Position numbers and translations under genes: made by a program. Shown piece by piece: positions 10,546 through 22,946 of a DNA stretch of 64,000 bases. The stretch lies in the NCBI GenBank assembly GCA_963682025.1, contig OY821519.1:11087668-11151667 (forward strand), read 5' to 3'. Within the stretch, counting starts at the first letter, position 1, and every line of letters starts with the position of its first letter. Source of the DNA: Cordilura impudica. Lineage: Eukaryota; Arthropoda; Insecta; Diptera; Scathophagidae. Below the pieces are notes generated by a model. That model ran no database searches. It was given only the letters and a program-made list of their open reading frames with translations, and had not been told where the DNA came from.

Positions 10546-10741
10546 TTATTTATAGCCAGGTTTTCAGTACAAATATCCCATAGTGCGGACGGACAGACGG
10601 ACGGACACCGCTAAATCGACTCAGAAAGTGATTCTGAGTCGATCGGTATAGTAAAAGATGGGTCTAGCTCAAGTTTTTTTGGTAGTTACAAACAGCAGCA
10701 CAAAGCCATTATACCCTGACCACATAGTGGTATAGGGTATA

Positions 10742-11988
10742 AAAATTCGTTGGTACGAAATTAGATTTCTCATTTATCATACCTGCCTCTACCTCTATCT
10801 ATGGATGATCCTCCACTCATATTATCTCTCTCTCTCTCTCTCTCTATTTATTTTCATTTTCAGAACTACACTTATTTATTCTACATAAGTCGCCATAGCC
10901 TATTATTTCACTCTCACATTGCACTTTTTATCTATTTATTTGGTAGCCAAAATTATACATACATACATACAATATATTTTTGATTGTAGAAAACACCTTG
11001 TTATCAGTTACTAAATTTAGTGTAGAGCGTCATGTTTGATTATTTGTATAAAAATAATTTTTAAGTTTTATTTTTAGCTTAGTAATAATATTCTGGTTAA
11101 TTGATTTCTTATTAACAAGTATGATTTATTAACAAACACTCGGTTAAATTTGAACAGGTGTTAATGTGAGATTTAAATTATTCACACGTTTTTTTTCTAA
11201 GCATGAAAATGAAATTTATATTCAAATATTAAATTAACACTTAAACAATTAAACAATTAAAAAACTAGCTAATAATACAAATGAGGTACACATTAAATTT
11301 TAATAAAGAAAAAAGTGTATAGGAAAAATTTACGAAATTTTCCAAGTTCTGCAATGACATGATTTTAAATGATAAAATATGATTCTGAAATTTTATCAAA
11401 CTAATTAAAGCACAATTATATATATTTCTTTTATATAATTCTAAAAATGTAATAAATTAACATATATCCAACTGCAAGCGACAATTTATTAGTTTTTATT
11501 TTTTGCTATCTCTATTTAGTTGACATGACTACTAAGTTTTACAAGAAAAACATTTGTTGTCTGGACACCACTACTTAAGTTTAACCAAACTCAGCACGAT
11601 TTATTTTTCTTAATAATTTTCATATAATTTAATGTAGTAATGAATTTTATCTTATTTTAGTCAGAACATTTTTTGGAATGATAAAAGAGATTGCAATTAA
11701 TTCATCTAAAAAAAAAAAATCGTTTTCAATTATATTTGTCATGTCTGTCACAGACAGATATTTTTCAAACATTAATAAACTTTTTGCACTTAAACTTATT
11801 TTCATATAAATAAACTAAAATAATTTTGTATGACAAGATTAAGACGATTAACTTTTTTAATTCATACCTTTGACCTTAAAGAATATTTGGTAAATAACAA
11901 AATACGAGTATAATAATGAAGACGAAAAATGAAAAAATATTTTAACAAAAAAATTTATAGGTGATAAAAATTAATGTAAAAAAAAAAC
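10742..11988. other. AT-rich stretch with microsatellites, no gene
   Basis: Contains a (TC)n run at about 10825-10846 and a short (CATA)n run near 10958-10970. No transposon ends or coding similarity seen. Confidence 0.6.
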
Positions 11989-12758
11989 AAGTAAGAAAAT
12001 TATAGTCGGTCTAGACCGACTATATGATACCCTATACCATGCCCTATCTCTTAGGCCCAACTAACTGGACATAGAAAATAAGCAAAAACCAAATTTGAGT
12101 CTGATTTTTATTAATTTTTTTGGCTGCAGATATGAAAAAGTTCATATCGGATGCTATATCTATATGGGAACTAGGTCCAAAAATGGACCGATCCTGATCA
12201 TGTTTGGTAAAGTCTCTTGTATTTTGCAAAAATATATACAAACAAAATCTGAGAAGAATCAGTGCAATATTTTTGTTCTTTAATAGATTTAAGTGAAGAT
12301 CGGGAAGCAGCTCTATATGGGGCCAAAGGGATCATTTTTGGACTACTCATAAATGGACGTAATGAATGCATATAAAACCCAATGTAAGTAAGATCTATAT
12401 GAAATTTGGATCTTATGCCAATTTATGTCGATTTCATAGGGGTAATTTGTATGGGGGCTAGGTCTGAACATGGACCGATTCTCACCAATTTCAATAGCGT
12501 TCATCCCATGGCCGATAGAAGCTTATATACCAAATTTCATCAAAATATATTCATATTTGCGACCTGCAGTTTGATTACAAGCTTTACATGGACACACATA
12601 CGGACGGACGGACGGACGGACGGACGGACATTGTTAAATCAACTCAGAAAGTGATTCTGATTCGATCGGTGTAATTAAAGATGGGTCTAGGTCAAATATT
12701 TTTGGTTGTTACAAACAGCAGCACAAAGTCATTATACCACATAGTGGTATAGGGTATA
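11989..12758 (+). mobile_element. DINE-1/mini-me-like element, copy 3
   Basis: Well-preserved copy: AAGTAAGAAAATTATAG, intact 24-bp palindrome, ACGGACGG run at about 12600-12630, and 3' CCACATAGTGGTATAGGGTA. Paired tail to tail with copy 4. Confidence 0.88.
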
Positions 12759-12782
12759 ATTAAGCAAATTTAAGTGAATTTT

Positions 12783-13576
12783 TATACCCTATACCACTAT
12801 GTGGTTTGGGTATAATGACTTTGTGCTGCTGTTTGTAACAACCAAAAATATTTGACCTAGACCCATCTTTAATTATACCGATCGAATCAGAATCACTTTC
12901 TGAGTTGATTTAATAATGTCCGTCCGTCCGTCCGTCCGTCCGTCCGTCCGTCTGTGTGTCCATGTAAAGCTTGTAATCAAACTGCAGGTCGCAAATATGA
13001 ATGTATTTTGATGAAATTTGGTACATAAGCTTCTATCGGCCATGGGATGAACGCTATTGAAATTGGTGAGAATCGGTCCATGTTCAGACCTAGCCCCCAT
13101 ACAAATTACCCATATGAAATCGACATAAATTGCCATAAGATCCAAATTGTCATATAGATCTTACTCAAATTGGGTTTGTTTGCGTTCATTACATCCATTA
13201 ATGAGTAGTCCAAAAATGATCCCTTTGACCCCATATAGAGCTGCTTCCCGATCTTCACTTAAATCTATTAAAAAAAACAAAAATATTGCACTGATTCTTC
13301 TCAAATTTTATTTGTATATATTTTTGCAAAATACAAGAGACTTTACCAAACATGATCAGGATCGGTCCATTTTTGGACCAAGTCCCTATATAGATATAGC
13401 ATCCGATATGAACTTTTTCATATCTGCAGCCAAAAAAATTAATAAAAATTCCACTCAAATTTGGTTTTTGCTTATTTTCTATGTCCAGTTAGTTAGGCCT
13501 AAGAGATAGGGTCTCTAAACGCATGGTATAGGGTATCGTATAGTCGGTCTAGACCGACTATAATTTTCTTACTTGT
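12783..13576 (-). mobile_element. DINE-1/mini-me-like element, copy 4 (inverted)
   Basis: Reverse-oriented, starting TATACCCTATACCACTATG and ending with the palindrome and CTATAATTTTCTTACTTGT. The tract reads GTCCGTCCGTCC at about 12918-12952. It is highly similar to copy 3 and separated from it by only ~24 bp. Confidence 0.88.
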
Positions 13577-14197
13577 TTATTTTGGAGACTTTAGCTTGGA
13601 GACTATACAATTCGGCATTGTGTTGATGAATTCGAAATTAAGTTTTTTTTTCCATTTTTGCAAAAATTCTCGAGATTTTTATGCTGACAAATGAATTTAT
13701 TGACAGAGTTGAGTTTCCTCTAATTTAACAAAGGGCACACGGGACCAATGTTTATTTTGAATTAACTACGAGTTAAGTTCAAAAATCGTGGACAAAGGGA
13801 TTAGGGCCCTGTTACACGTTCAATATATATTGTGATATTTGGTACGCGATCCATATCGCAGAATGGCCTCCTATTCTGAAATCCATGAAAATGGATCGCG
13901 ATCCATCAATACTAGGGCTTGCAATACCGGACCAAATTTTCGAAACAGGTATTTCGGTATTTCATTATATTAATACCGGGATCCCGGTATTAATACCGGT
14001 ATTTAAAAAAAACAAAAAAGAGAAACTACACTGCAAAAAATAGAAAAAATAATTAAAAAACAAAATAAAATATTTTATTCAATAATGTATAATTCAAAAC
14101 AATAAATTTTTTTTAAAGTGCCACAAAAGAGAAGAAAAATATCAACAAAAGGGTAATAAAATAATGAATAACATGTAGGTATAATTAGTCATATGTC

Positions 14198-16058
14198 CTA
14201 TTGTTGTGATTTGCCTTTAAAATATGCCCTCAAAAATGTTAAATTATCAAGAGTTTTGTCGTTTAAGCTGGATTGAATTTTTGTACACAACAGCCCTGCT
14301 GCTGAAAAGGCTCTTTCGGACTCGACGCTAGTTGGTGGTATGGATATAAGGCAGTCATATACTAGAGTAAGATATTTTCCTCTTATATGTTGTACTTCGA
14401 AGTGTGCTACCTCCTGTTTTATAACTTTATAAAGTACTTTAGTATTCATCGTTTTTGAAATTCCACTCGCAGTCTTCATCACATTAACTTTCTTGGAAAT
14501 TGAAATTTCTAGTTTTTCTTTCATTGTCATCGAAATTAGAATTTCTGGCTCAGAATCAGCAGATGACTCGGACACGTCGATGGAAGAGGTTCCTATGTTT
14601 TTAATATCGTCATCATCGATATTATATAAGCATTCCAATAAATTTATAATTATTTTTATAATTGTTGCTTTGTTAATTCGATTAAAAATTTCATCTTCGT
14701 CGTCATCTTCTGATTTAGTAGGATTGTGCAGGTATTGCAGTAGACTCGATAAATCAGTACGCCTTTGTTTTATACGAATAATTAGCTCTTCCTTGCAGTC
14801 ATTACTTAAAGCAGTATTCTGTTCTGTCAATTGATTAAAATCAATCAAAGCCTTTTGTATGCAGATCTTCAACGGGACAAAGCGTTCTAGCATGGCAAGT
14901 AAGCTATTCCAACGTGTTTTAGAATCTAGAATTAAATTAAGTTCCTTTCCAAGTTGACGTGTTTCTGTAAAGTCTTATCAATTTTCATTGGCGAACGTCT
15001 GAATAGCTTCACAACTGTTCTGATTTTTTTTAATCAATGTCCCTATCTGTTCATGAATAATTAAACAGTCAATTGCATTGTTTTCTTGAAGTATGGCTAA
15101 ACTATTGTCATCAAGATCACTATCACTTTCATCACTTGTATACTGGTTATCATCTTCGTTAGAATTAGAATGTTCTGCATCAGACTTATCTGTGGTGTTC
15201 AGTTCATCTTCATTTTCTAAATTTTGGTGTATCATATTTATATATAAAATCTTAATGACAGCCAATTGAATTCCGTGAACTAAGCAAAGTTGTTACCTTG
15301 CACAAATCCATTTTCCAACTTTGGTCATGACAGATGCACCATCGGTTGTAATGCACAAAATGTGTTTATTTAAGGAAACTTGGAATAATTTAAGCTTTTC
15401 TTCAATGAGGACAACACACTTTTCTGCAGGCAATGATCCTCGCACGCGAACTAATCCTAGGTTCCAGAATTTCTTGATGCCAGCATGAACATTTATATTT
15501 AAATAACGTCGGTTTTTGACTGATGTCCATTCATGAAATGTAAGACTAAATCTTTGTCCTAAAAATATTTGAGATTCTAATTCTTTAATCATATTTCCAC
15601 GAATTTTTTCACTGTGCTGCACAACTAAATTTTTTATAGAGTTTATAGATTTTGGTATATTTTCATACCCTCTGGCAGCTAAACCTTTTTTGATATCAAT
15701 GGAAGTGCAAAATATGTTAAACGACAAACCGTCACATGCCGTCATGCGAGCTAAAACTGCAGACAAAGAATTGTCCGTTTCAGAAATGAAAAATGTTGTT
15801 ATTTTCTCGCTAGAAACTTTTTTTACTTCAAAAGTTGATGATTCTGGCCCAATTGCAATCAAAACGTTGGAGCTCGGAGCATTCCGTTTTTTAAATTTAT
15901 TTGGTGGGGTGTCTTTAGGTGGGCATGCAAACCACTTGTACTACCTCCTTGCGACTTTATTACCTTGTTACACTTTTTACATTTTTAAATTTGTCCCTTT
16001 TTTTACGAAGAAAATGGAATTTTCATCAGCTGATTTTTCCTCAAAAACATAATTTTCC
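14198..16058 (-). pseudogene. hAT transposase with BED finger, multiple frameshifts
   Basis: Transposase of the 13913-17321 element. The first ATG is near 16058. The BED finger (about 15985-15905) reads CKKCNKVIKSQGGSTSGLHAHLK in a different frame from the preceding residues, so a frameshift lies just before it. The core at 15862-15293 includes GQRFSLTFHEWTSVKN and CITTDGASVMTKVGKW (Asp region). After a stop it goes on in another frame as LCLVHGIQLAVIKILY. An acidic linker (15265-14978) and LDSKTRWNSLLAMLERF (about 14940-14890) lead to the hATC segment TSVESERAFSAAGLLCTK...FLRAYFKGK ending at 14198. At least three frame disruptions; not functional. It shares domain order and BED finger with the hAT at 464-2457, but not close sequence. 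Confidence 0.92.
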
Positions 16059-16234
16059 ATGGCAAAAAAAAAAAACAGCGCTTTAACTTTAAGTAAATTA
16101 CAGAAATTTTTTAATATTTGTACCCACTTATTAAAACGGCTGAAATCTTGCTGTTATTTATTATTTAAAACAGAAGAGCTGCTATTTATCAATTGAAATC
16201 AACTCTTAATTGATATGTGATTATTAATTATAAA

Positions 16235-16612
16235 CTAGCAGATTCTAGCCCTCGAAATTCGAGTGCAAATTCTAGGAAATTTTATTTTTTCATTAAATAA
16301 AGACCCTAAAGGTATGCTGATCAGTTATGGTCAATTCACAAATCAACACAAGAAAACAAACTCATTTTTATTACAAACACATTAACAAATTTAATAAACA
16401 CACACATAGCATTGTATAATTTTATGTATGTGTTAGTAGCAACTTTAAATGCAATTTACTCAAAATAAAGGAAAAAATTTAGAAATCTGTAAATCTGCAA
16501 AACGGTTGAAAGGAAATACCTTTCAAATAATATACGTTTGGTCAAAATCGGGATAAAACGGTAGAACAAAACATCGGTCACAAGAAATCGCCTAGCCTAT
16601 TAATATTATAGA
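16235..16612 (-). mobile_element. Non-autonomous Helitron, copy d
   Basis: Clean reverse copy: CTAGCAGATTCTAGCCCTCG after A, hairpin CTCGAAATTCGAG, ending TATTAATATTATAGA before T. It sits in the 5' untranslated part of the hAT element and is its youngest layer. Confidence 0.92.
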
Positions 16613-18210
16613 TATGATTTTAAATTTTTTTTTTTTCACTTTTATATTGTACACAAACACAATTCTCTAAATTTTCTAAAACTCTACAGCTAACTATGCG
16701 CACATAACTTCTCTATAAAAAAAAACATGGCTTCAATATTGAAAATTTGGAAAAATACAAAACAATAATTTTCCATAGCAACGGCTTGCTATGTGAATTT
16801 GTGTCTTTTTTAGTATTTATAGGATTTGGCCTATAACTTTTAAAATAACAGAACACGTTTTTATCAGTTAATTACTTCTATATTTCTAGAGCATTCTAGC
16901 AAAAGCCCCTTTTTCTATCAAACAAAAAAATTATAATGAATCATTGAATTCAAAAATGACATAAAACATGTGATCCATAGTAATGAACTTCACAAGGCAG
17001 TGTTGTATTATTCCATATTTTTTATGCTAACGACCTCTGAACTGAAGGAAAATTAACGTACAAAAAAGCTCTTTCTTAATGTACAAAAAACAAATTACTT
17101 CAGTAGGGCCACTCCACTTGTACGCAAATTTCAAAATTAGATTTAATCTTTGAACATGACAACACCTAAAAATATGCTAATTACTTATAAAAAATAAAAT
17201 AGTTAAATAAAATGATATGAATGTTAACTTATAGCAAAAAAGTTTAATACCGGTATTAAGCGGTCATTAATACCGGTATTGAACGGTATTAAAAAATGTA
17301 GGTAATACCGGGCAAGCCCTAATCAATACTGCATGATACTCGTTCAATATATATTGTGATATTTGGATCGCGGTCAATATATATTGAACGTGTAACAGTG
17401 CCCTTAAAACATAGAGTGGATGCAGTGTTTAATTTTTGTAATACCTGGCATGACGTATAGATGGCGGCAGTAGTTTGAAAAAAAAAATACTTTGGTGGAT
17501 AGTGACAACTATATAAAAAAAAGTTTCAAGGCCCCACATTATTTATTATATTTTTTAAAGTCATCAAACGTAAACGATATCAGTGAATTTGTAAACATGG
17601 AAAAAATTGGTCACCGTTATGTAATTCAGTCCAACCAATATTAAAGCCGAGCTACATTCTACTCTGAGGGAATCTGCTCTTACATTTACGACTATAGAAT
17701 ATTGGGTGGCAGAGTTTAAACGAGGCCGTACGTGTTGCCAACACGCTCACCGTTGTGGTCGACCAATTAAGCTGGCCACGCCTGTACGGGTTAAGAAAAT
17801 TCAAAAAATGGTATTGGGTGATTGTCGCCTGAATGTGCCTGAGCTAGCTGAGACGATAGGCATTTCAAAAAGTGCTATACATCGCAAATTGATCGAAAAA
17901 TTGGAGATGAGAAAGCCGTCCGCAAAATGGGTGCCGCGTTTGCTCTCAATAGGCCAAAAACAGTGCCGTGAAGATGTTTCAATAGAGTGTTTGGCGATGT
18001 TTCACCACAATAAAGCCGAGTTTTTGCGTCGATTCGTGAACGCGGAAGAGACAAAGGTACAGTCAAAACAGTGGCCTGAAATGGGAGAATCGTGTTCAAA
18101 GAAAGCGAAGACAGTTCCATCTGCAGGCAAGGTTATGGCGCTGTTTTTATTGATTACACAGGTCAACAGCAAAAATGCCGAACAAAAACCACTGACTCAC
18201 CATGGCTACC

Positions 18211-21200
18211 TAAGTACAAAAATAGTCAAAATTTTAAATTCTATGGAGAAGTTTTCTTTTTAAAAATTTTTAAGTAAAATTTAAATTTTTTTTAGACGTT
18301 TCTCCACATAACTAATGATAACTTCAAAAGGGTTAGTCCGATAATATTAAAATAAATTTAGAAAAATTCAGACTTACATAACCTTTAATCCGTTCTATAT
18401 ATTTAGTTTCAATCGGCTCGGTATTTTGAAGTTTAATAAATAATTGAAGCAAAAAATATATATTTTACGTGAAAATATCAAATTTTTTTGTTTTAAAAAA
18501 AATCATAAAAATCGAAAACTGAAAAAAATGTTCTGATTTATTGCTGTAATAGGAACAACATGAGATATCGATCGTGAAAATCGATTGGTTCTTTTCGAAT
18601 TTATTCACAATTAAGTGAATTCGCTCATTTTCACAAAATTTTTGTTTTTTGTTTGATATACATAAAAATGAGCTGTTAATGTTCTTCTTTCGGTATATTG
18701 AATTTTAAAAACACTTTATATTTCACTAAAATTTACATTTTATTATTTAAATTTATTATATTCACCCCTGTTCTTGAAACCACTATCACAAAAAAAAAAA
18801 ACTCGTAAATGAAAAAATTCTTAAATCTACGAGTTGTTTGCTGTTCTCTAATTTCAATAAGAATATTTTTTCTCGTTTTAATTCACACAGAAAAGGCTTT
18901 GTGAAATCAAAACAAATGCCATTTTTTCTACTAAGCAGGTCTTAAGAGATAAAAAAAAACTAATTGATATTTAAACTCTAACATGTTTTTTATTGAACCT
19001 TGTCATTATTTTAAAAAATTAGACATTAATTTTATGAAAAAAAAAACGATTTTAAAAACGTCTACATTTTGCGCTGATTAAAAAAAAAAAAAAACTCGTA
19101 ATAAGTGGTCGATGTTAATAAAACACACTTTTTGCGATGATGCTGTTCTATAACTATAATAAAAACTTTTTATTTACACAATCTATTTTCCATTATAATT
19201 TTTTCAATTATAACATAGATTCTTTATGCACTAATTATTGCAAATAAAGGAATTCAAAAAAATGTTTTCATCAAATCACATATTTTTATTTTTTTGCATA
19301 TGTTCGAAACAGTAGTGATGCCAGTCAAATCCAATTTATTTGAATATCGAAATTTTTTTTGGTGATGCCTAACTTTTTAAAAATAGAAAAGTCATTTTTA
19401 ATTGAATGAAATTGTTATTTTAACAGAAAATATTTTTCTTTATACTTTTTCTATAAAATTAAGAAAAAACATGCACAAAATACTTAAAAGTTTTTTGTGA
19501 AACTGAATAAAGAACCATACGGCAGCTCGGTTTCTAGATAACATATGTTCTTAACTCAAACATATGGTTCTTAACTCAAACATATGTTTCCATTTATTAA
19601 ATATAAAAAGTGGTTTCAAGAAACCCAAAATTTCAATTTCATGTGATTTTAAATTCACTCTTATTCAAATAACAACGTTTCAAGAACAGGGCTGATTATA
19701 TAAGATTTATTATTAAAAGATTTATAATTATAAACTACAAAGTCTGGAATTTTCTTTTATACGATTTTCTATTATTGTTGAATGACGAAGTGTTACTCTG
19801 AATACTCCAGCAAAAATCAGCTATCATGTGTGCATCCCAACGACGCTGGTATCGTTTCTCCATTGTTCGCATATCTTGGTGAAATCGTTCGCACTGTTCC
19901 TCGCGCAAGTCTCCTAGGTTTTCAGGTAAATGATTTAAGTGACTGTGTAGGTAGTGTACTTTGATGCTCATGTTGCATCCAAGTCGATGGAAGTGAGATA
20001 ACATCTCTTCAACGTGCGCAACGTAATCATCACCCTTGTTATTTCCTAAGAAATTTTGAATAACCCATACAAACGAATCCCATTCTTCTCAATTTCTGAC
20101 ATTGAACTGCCAAAATCAGTATCAGCTTTTAGCTTTTCCATACTCAGATTTGGAAACTTCCTTGAAATATACTGGAAACATTCACTATCTTTGTTAAGTG
20201 CTTTAACATATTGTTTCATCAGACCAAGTTTAATGTGAAGAGGGGGAAATATGATGCGATCTCGGGGCACTAGAGCCACATTTATAACATTTGGCATACC
20301 TGGAACCAGTGTTTTCCTAGAAGGCCATTGTTCTGATTTAGCTCTGCTGTCCCATAAACATATAAAACAAGGATATTTGGTAAAGCCGCTTTGTTGACCT
20401 AAGAGAAAATGTACCATCTTAAGATCAACACAAATTACCCACTTATGTTCATTTATGCACTTTACTTTTTTACGTTTAATTGACTTTAAACGGATTCGGT
20501 ATCATAAATGAACAGAAACAGCAATTCAGCGTCCACGAAAAATTATGAGCGTTTATTTCTTTGCTACCGCAATCATAAAAATCAAATAACCTTTCGTTTA
20601 TTACTTATTTTTTTTAGTTCTGAGAATCATAAAAATGTCATAAACGTTTTTCCAAATAATTTTGTACATGTAAACGGGGTTTGCCAAAATCCGTGTCGTA
20701 AAATGCACCTACTTTCTATGTTCTGCATTTTTATTATAACATTTTCTATAGAATATCGACGAAGAGTTTTTAAATTCATCCAATAACAAAATATTATTTA
20801 GTCATTATTATGTAAACCAAAGAAATAATGACAGTGCTTGTAAAATGCGACACCTTCAATTAATTGCGAATAAAATTTTTTTTGTGAAAATGAGGGAATT
20901 CACTTAATTGTGAATAAATTCGAAAAGAACCAATCGATTTTCACGATCGATATCTCATTTTGTTCCTATTACATGTGGCTTTGCGAAAAAGCAATAAATC
21001 AGAAAAATTTTTGCAGTTTTCGATTTTTTATGATTTTTTTAAAACAAAAAAATTTGATATTTTCACGTAAAAAATATATTTTTTGCTTCAATTATTTATT
21101 ATAACTCCGAAACTACTGAACCGATTGAAACTATATATATTAACGGATTAAAGGCTACGTAAGTCTGAATTTTTCTAAATCTATTTTAATATTATCGGAC

Positions 21201-21325
21201 TAACCCTTTTGAAGTTATCATTAGTTATGTGGAAAAACGTCTAAAAAAAATTTAAATTTAACTTAAAAATTTTTAGAAAAAAAAACTTCTCCATAGAATT
21301 TAAAATTTTGACCATATTTGTACTA
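18211..21325 (-). mobile_element. Long-TIR DNA transposon, superfamily unassigned
   Basis: About 450-bp terminal inverted repeats: the left arm (18211 to about 18665) and right arm (about 20880-21325) match in reverse over features such as AATTTTAAATTCTATGGAGA, CTAATGATAACTTCAAAAGG, ACGATCGATATCTC/GAGATATCGATCGT and CCAATCGATTTTCACGAT. The outermost shared bases are near AGTACAAA. A target duplication is not certain; the flanks CCTA and ACTA are similar 4-mers. The inside holds a minus-strand gene remnant and AT-rich filler. It interrupts the mariner gene. Confidence 0.85.
19735..20500 (-). pseudogene. Conserved protein of the long-TIR transposon, broken
   Basis: Minus-strand coding begins before the first internal ATG (20417): NEHKWVICVDLK is readable from about 20460. 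It continues FLLGQQSGFTKYPCFICLWD, PPLHIKLGLMKQYVKAL and FPNLSMEKLKADTDFGSSMS. A frameshift near 20060 moves the frame to FLGNNKGDDYVAHVEEMLSH, then LGCNMSIKVHYLHSHLNHLP, ENLGDLREEQCERFHQDMRT and MEKRYQRRWDAHMIADFCW. I recognise the pattern (CFxCxWDSR, HIKLGLMK, HxxFLHSHL, ENxGxxxxExxERFHQD) as a multicopy arthropod and cnidarian uncharacterised family. Acidic and His residues in HSHL and ERFHQD could be catalytic, but this is inference. The N-terminal region is missing. Confidence 0.7.
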
Positions 21326-21740
21326 CTAGAACCACAATACATCAAAATTGTATATTGGTTTTTGTTCGAGATAAAATTTTTTCTTTTTTGTTGCCTTGTG
21401 TTACTTTCAAAAAGGATAAACAAACAACGGCGAGTATTATACTAACTAAGTGCAGCATTTAAGTGATGAAATTAAGGAAGAAAGGCCGTATTTGGCGAAA
21501 AACAAAGTATTGTTTAATCAAGACAATGCACCAGTTCACACATCCACTATTGCGATGGCCAAAATTCATAAATTAAAAATCGAATTGCTTCATCAAGCAT
21601 CTTATTCGCCAGATTTAGCTTCCTCGGATTATTTTCTATTTTCAAGCTAGAAAAAATATTGCGGTGGTAAATGATTTGCCTACAATGAAGAAGTGGAGTC
21701 TTGAGAAATAAAGATAGATTTTCCCAAATTTGTGTTTTCT

Positions 21741-22316
21741 TTGTTAGTCGGGTTGTTTTGGGACTATATTTTGAGAAGGCGGCCAAAAATCAATTTTTTT
21801 TTATGGTTACCGATTTTAAAGTTATGTTCATCATTTGAAAGTAAATACCAGTGAACCTCGGGAGCCAAATTGTGACTCCATTTCAACTATATCACAGCTA
21901 ACAGGGTCTTCGAAAATGGACTTTCTCAGTATTTTGCTAAAATTAAAAATTTCTTTATAAATTTTAATTTTTAAATGACTGTAACTTTTTTGTTTTAAAA
22001 GATTTTAAAGTAAAATAAATTTTGTATAATTTTGTAAGTTTTAAGCTATTAATTTCAGAAATATAAAGTCAATGAGTTGTTCAGAAATTAAAAAAAAAAA
22101 ATGTTTAAAAGATCAAAATTTTCCGAAAATCTCCTACTTAATAGAGCATAACTCTTGCCCATCAAAAGCCATAAAAAAATCTTCTGTAGTCCGAACCCTC
22201 CCCTACACTCCTATACCCCATTGTATATTCGCCAGTTTCCGACCGTGTGCACCAGAACAATTTTTCTGACCCAGGGTCAGATATTTTGTGCAAAATTTAT
22301 GAATACAAAAGTTTTC
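21741..22316. other. No feature recognised
   Basis: AT-rich sequence after the mariner remnant. Open frames here lack any recognisable domain. Confidence 0.5.
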
Positions 22317-22461
22317 CGCTATGTGGTTAAGGTATAATGAGTTTGCCCTGATGTTTGTAACTACCAAAAATATTGGATATATACCCACCTTATATTATAC
22401 GGATCGACTCAGAATCACTTTCTGAGTCGATTTAACGATGTTCATCCGTCCGTCTGTGAGT
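22317..22461 (-). mobile_element. DINE-1/mini-me-like fragment (3' end)
   Basis: Reverse fragment with CGCTATGTGGTTAAGGTATAATG, CAGAATCACTTTCTGAGTCG and a short CATCCGTCCGTCTGTGAG tract; the rest of the element is missing. Confidence 0.75.
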
Positions 22462-22946
22462 TATGAATACAAAAGTTGGTCGTACCGGTGTATTTTTTGC
22501 GTGAGTTTATTTTTTTTTATACTGACAGAAAAAGGAAACGGTAGAGTTGACACAAGTTGTTATATACTTACAAAAAGGGTTGAGGCATAATCGCTTAATT
22601 GTTAAATTATATTAATGGGTAACAAATAATTCAAAACAATATGCTACCAATAGGAGATCTATCTGAAGAAGCGCAAGAAAAAAGGAACAAAGACTACAGA
22701 TTCTTTCGCGAACACAACACAAGGAAAATGTCCAGATGTTGCACTAATGATGACCTTATCACTATTTTGTTGTGCACTTCGGATCCATATATGTCCAACA
22801 TTCGACAAAAATGGAAAACTATCTCTATTGAATTAGACAAATAAGCTAAACAACTTCTAAGACATGAAAATCAAGGCTATTTAGAAGAAATATTTACTAA
22901 AATTGTTTGATTTAAAGTAGTTTTTCAGTACACTAACAACAAGTTA

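Larger units (their letters stand above)
9070..10741 (+). mobile_element. DINE-1/mini-me-like element, copy 2, enlarged centre
   Basis: 5' portion (9070 to about 9500) has GTAGGAAATTATAGTCGGTC with the palindrome damaged. The 3' portion (about 10560-10741) has GACGGACAGACGGACGGACA, CTCAGAAAGTGATTCTGAGTCG and CCACATAGTGGTATAGGGTA. Between them lies about 1 kb absent from the other copies, containing an acidic reading frame and ~120-bp tandem repeats. The extra DNA is either an insertion or a central tandem-repeat variant. Confidence 0.7.
13913..17321 (-). mobile_element. Complete hAT element, 8-bp TSD, 3.4 kb
   Basis: Ends TAGGGCTTGCAATACCGG and (inverted) TAGGGCTTGCCCGGTATT. Flanked by identical 8-bp duplications ATCAATAC (13905-13912 and 17322-17329). 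Subterminal ATACCGGTATT palindromes cluster at both ends (13960-14000, 17250-17310) and may have been transposase-binding sites. Contains a broken transposase gene on the minus strand and a nested Helitron. Inserted into the small TTA-flanked MITE. Confidence 0.93.
13804..17403. mobile_element. PIF/Harbinger-like MITE hosting a hAT element
   Basis: Termini GGGCCCTGTTACACGTTCAA (13804) and, reverse-complemented, GGGCACTGTTACACGTTCAA (ending 17403) form a ~28-bp TIR that runs on into AATATATATTG repeats. The flanks are TTA on both sides (13801-13803 and 17404-17406), the 3-bp duplication typical of PIF/Harbinger. Without the hAT insert the element is only about 190 bp, a Tourist-type MITE. The host sequence repeats GTTCAATATATATTG near each end. 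Confidence 0.85.
17597..21740 (+). pseudogene. mariner transposase split by a 3.1-kb transposon
   Basis: Starts MEKIGHRYVIQ at 17597, with a frameshift near 17630. TTIEYWVAEFKRGRTC leads into the helix-turn-helix pair (about 17760-17930: GRPIKLATPVRVKKIQKMVL, LAETIGISKSAIHRKL). The WVPRLLS motif lies at about 17929-17949. The frame then has a deletion that removes the first catalytic Asp region (FVNAEETK where a FxTxDETWIHx block is usual). The second half resumes at about 21400-21650: VLFNQDNAPVHTS (second Asp), then YSPDLASSDYFLF (third Asp of a DD34D triad). The gap between the halves is filled by the long-TIR element 18211-21325. C-terminus truncated near 21740. Mariner terminal repeats not identified. 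Confidence 0.88.
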
